Of a stretch of 23,497 nucleotides of DNA, positions 22,135-23,497 are shown in pieces. The position numbers were made by a program, and so were the translations under genes. The stretch is from JBFWWP01 sp050246115 (lineage in GTDB: Bacteria; Planctomycetota; UBA8108; UBA1146; JAJFFE01). The notes under the pieces are model-generated. The model saw nothing but the letters and a program-made list of their open reading frames with translations. It did no database searches and was not told the origin of the DNA. The stretch is taken from the NCBI GenBank assembly GCA_050246115.1, contig JBFWWP010000050.1, positions 1 to 23,497 on the forward strand. Reading direction: 5' to 3'. The number at the start of each line of letters is the position of its first letter. The first letter of the stretch is position 1.

Positions 22135-23497
22135 TTGTCTTACTCGAAAACCTTCCATCCGCGCCCATTCTCCGTTCACTTCGTGGGAGCTTCCGTGTTC
22201 GCTCGCGTTCGTGATCGCGGTGCAGCGACAGGGAACATCCGCGCCGCGTTCTCTACGGAAGGGGGTGGCCAGGACTTCGTCGTGGGTGAAAGTTCGGTCG
22301 CTTACGGAGCGCGTGCCGAAGGGGCGGGAGAGGGTCGCGAGGGGATCGGGCCCGCGGATGATCACGGCGCGATCGAAGCGAGGACGGTGCACGAGCGGCT
22401 TCGGTCGTTGCTGGCGCTTGGGAACGAGGTGCGGCTCGAGTTTCTCGATGCGCTGCGGAGCTTGCACGATGACCGACTGTGCTTCGAGCTCGGGTACTCG
22501 AGCTTCCATCAGTACTGCGATCGGGAGCTGGGGATCGCGAAGAGCACGGCCTACGAGTACCTGAAGGTCGGGAAGGCCTTGGCAGTTCTGCCGGGGCTGC
22601 GAGGGATGTTCGCGAGTGGCGACCTGTCGTGGGATCAGGTGCGGCACGCGGCGCGGGCGGCTACGCCGGAGACCGAGACGGCCTGGATCGAGCTGGCGTG
22701 GGAACTTCCCGTCAGCGAGTTCTTGGCCGAGGTTCGCGATGCTCTTCGCAGCGGGCGAGCGGCACCGCGCGAGAAGCGAAACGGACTGCCGAATCTCGTC
22801 ACCAAGCTGTCGATCGAGGTGACGCTCGAGGAGAAGGAGCGTGTGCAGGCAGCGTTCGCGCTCGTGGCAGAGGCGCTTGGAGAGGAGGCGCTCGGGGAGA
22901 ACGAGCCGGAGGGCGACGGCGACGCGCGCCCGACGCTGCTCCGCTGGGCGGATGCGGTTCTCGCTGGGAGGATCCCGCTCTCAACAGGACCGGAAGGTGA
23001 CGCGGGACGGCGAACTCGACCCGCGCAGGCCATCGTCTATCACTCGTGCCGCGAGTGTCGCGCCGCCTCGGTCCAGACCGAAGACGGTCCCGTGAGCGTG
23101 GAGCCCGATCGCATCGCCAGACTGTCTGCGGCCGCAGACACCGTGGACATCTCGACCGGGGACGTCCCATCCGGGGGCGTCTCAATCGAGGACATCTCGA
23201 CCGAAGAAGCCTCTACAGGAGACATCTCTACCGGCGACGCCTCGTCCGAGGAGGAATCGCCGGCCGAGAAGGAAGCAGGCACCGCACCACTTCCCGATGG
23301 GCTTCGGGATGCGCCCAACTCCGCTGCGCTATCGCGCAAGGTGATCCTGCGCGACGGGGCACGGTGCGCAAACCCGGCTTGCGGGTCGAAACGCCGACTC
23401 CACGCGCATCACATCATCTTCCGGGCTCGCGGAGGCCGCACCGTGCTCGCGAACGAGGTCGCGGTGTGTGACCGCTGCCACGCGTTGATCCACGCGG
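22135..23497 (+). CDS. HNH endonuclease with DUF222-like N-terminal domain (3' end beyond window)
   Basis: I translated this frame directly: it is open for 454 codons to the right edge. The TTG at 22135 has AGGAG six bases upstream and a promoter 36 bases before it. Residues 1-46 come from the shared repeat leader. Residues about 85-290 are a helical domain (LRSLHDDRLCFELGYSSFHQYC, split here as LRSLHDDRLCFE and LGYSSFHQYC; then STAYEYLKVGKAL), like the DUF222-type region of repeated HNH proteins such as the mycobacterial 13E12 family. An acidic linker with a pentapeptide repeat (about 337-376) follows. The C-terminus is a full HNH/McrA-type nuclease: Cys411, Cys416, His425-His426, Asn441, Cys445, Cys448-His449, His453. 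It should cut DNA with a divalent metal and a structural zinc. Only the last few residues are missing. It may be a selfish or homing-like element. Confidence 0.88.
   Translation, partial: MSYSKTFHPRPFSVHFVGASVFARVRDRGAATGNIRAAFSTEGGGQDFVVGESSVAYGARAEGAGEGREGIGPADDHGAIEARTVHERLRSLLALGNEVRLEFLDALRSLHDDRLCFELGYSSFHQYCDRELGIAKSTAYEYLKVGKALAVLPGLRGMFASGDLSWDQVRHAARAATPETETAWIELAWELPVSEFLAEVRDALRSGRAAPREKRNGLPNLVTKLSIEVTLEEKERVQAAFALVAEALGEEALGENEPEGDGDARPTLLRWADAVLAGRIPLSTGPEGDAGRRTRPAQAIVYHSCRECRAASVQTEDGPVSVEPDRIARLSAAADTVDISTGDVPSGGVSIEDISTEEASTGDISTGDASSEEESPAEKEAGTAPLPDGLRDAPNSAALSRKVILRDGARCANPACGSKRRLHAHHIIFRARGGRTVLANEVAVCDRCHALIHA
23123..23140. repeat. 18-bp perfect palindrome in the HNH gene
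   Basis: TGTCTGCG-GC-CGCAGACA lies within the coding sequence and codes for part of Leu-Ser-Ala-Ala-Ala-Asp. It is the third occurrence of the dyad and the only one that is a perfect palindrome across its centre. Confidence 0.8.
23143..23262 (+). repeat. 15-bp tandem repeats coding a pentapeptide linker
   Basis: The frame reads VDIST, GDVPS, GGVSI, EDIST, EEAST, GDIST, GDASS, EEESP in successive 15-bp units. The pattern is x-Asp/Glu-Ile/Ala-Ser-Thr. The units differ at DNA level, so the array is old or fast-evolving. It forms an acidic, probably disordered linker between the helical domain and the nuclease. Confidence 0.75.

Larger units (their letters stand above)
21575..22274 (+). repeat. 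HNH-cassette leader repeat, copy B
   Basis: This is the 700-bp partner of copy A, in the same orientation. It contains the GC palindrome, the antisense fossil, the promoter and the first 46 codons of the live HNH gene. Its left border cuts the toxin pseudogene. Together the two copies flank the toxin/immunity pair. Confidence 0.92.

Noticed and set aside
21540..22168. Minus-strand open frames through copy B (and the matching ones in copy A)
   Set aside because: They arise from the antisense HNH fossil, whose matching pieces lie in different frames; there is no intact product.
22799..23339. Minus-strand open frames opposite the HNH gene
   Set aside because: These are shadows of the HNH coding frame and its repeat linker.
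1..23497. tRNA, rRNA, CRISPR arrays and phage attachment sites
   Set aside because: I looked for anticodon-arm/T-loop patterns, rRNA cores and regularly spaced repeats and found none.

Overview
The window is a GC-rich chromosomal segment of a bacterium. Most coding starts carry clear Shine-Dalgarno sites, and GTG and TTG starts are frequent. Several features suggest a large-genome environmental Gram-negative lineage, perhaps Planctomycetota or Myxococcota-like. They are a lysine-tailed histone-fold protein, a very large STAND-type regulator, decayed polymorphic toxins, an IS21 remnant and a repeated HNH-nuclease cassette. The phylum is an inference and cannot be fixed from this sequence alone.

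Region 1 (1-5557, minus strand) is housekeeping. Reading in the direction of transcription it holds a Rep-like SF1 helicase, a RimK-family glutamate ligase with an extra RCK_C-like domain, the phosphate-binding lipoprotein PstS behind a three-repeat Pho-box-like site, and the phosphate permease PstC, which runs off the left edge. Region 2 (5969-11425, plus strand) holds a secreted thioredoxin-fold protein, an RsuA/RluB-type pseudouridine synthase, a fused 3-hydroxyacyl-CoA dehydrogenase/enoyl-CoA hydratase in the order opposite to FadB, a small bacterial histone, and a DPM1-like glycosyltransferase. Region 3 (11554-17741, minus strand) holds a YihY/BrkB-family membrane protein followed by a 1519-residue regulator (AAA/STAND ATPase, TPRs, GAF, degenerate GGDEF-like domain, Fis-type helix-turn-helix). 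Upstream of the membrane gene lies a hairpin-rich segment of about 380 bp, bounded on the minus strand by a good promoter and a canonical intrinsic terminator. It is a candidate structured RNA or long attenuated leader.

Region 4 (18441-23497) is accessory DNA. After a small secreted protein with its terminator come a decayed IS21 istA, a 709-bp repeat (copy A), a convergent minus-strand pair made of a broken HINT/PIN polymorphic toxin and a zinc-ribbon putative immunity protein, a second repeat (copy B, 700 bp), and the HNH endonuclease gene that copy B drives. The repeat is the promoter-leader module of the HNH gene: promoter, RBS, TTG start and about 46 codons. Copy A carries the same leader fused almost directly to a terminator-like hairpin, so it looks like a cassette that has lost its coding body. 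Both copies also contain, in antisense orientation, a degenerate fossil of the HNH linker region. An 18-bp dyad recurs in both fossils and in the live gene. This nested, self-derived cassette and the histone are the most interesting items here.

I saw no tRNA, rRNA or CRISPR array.
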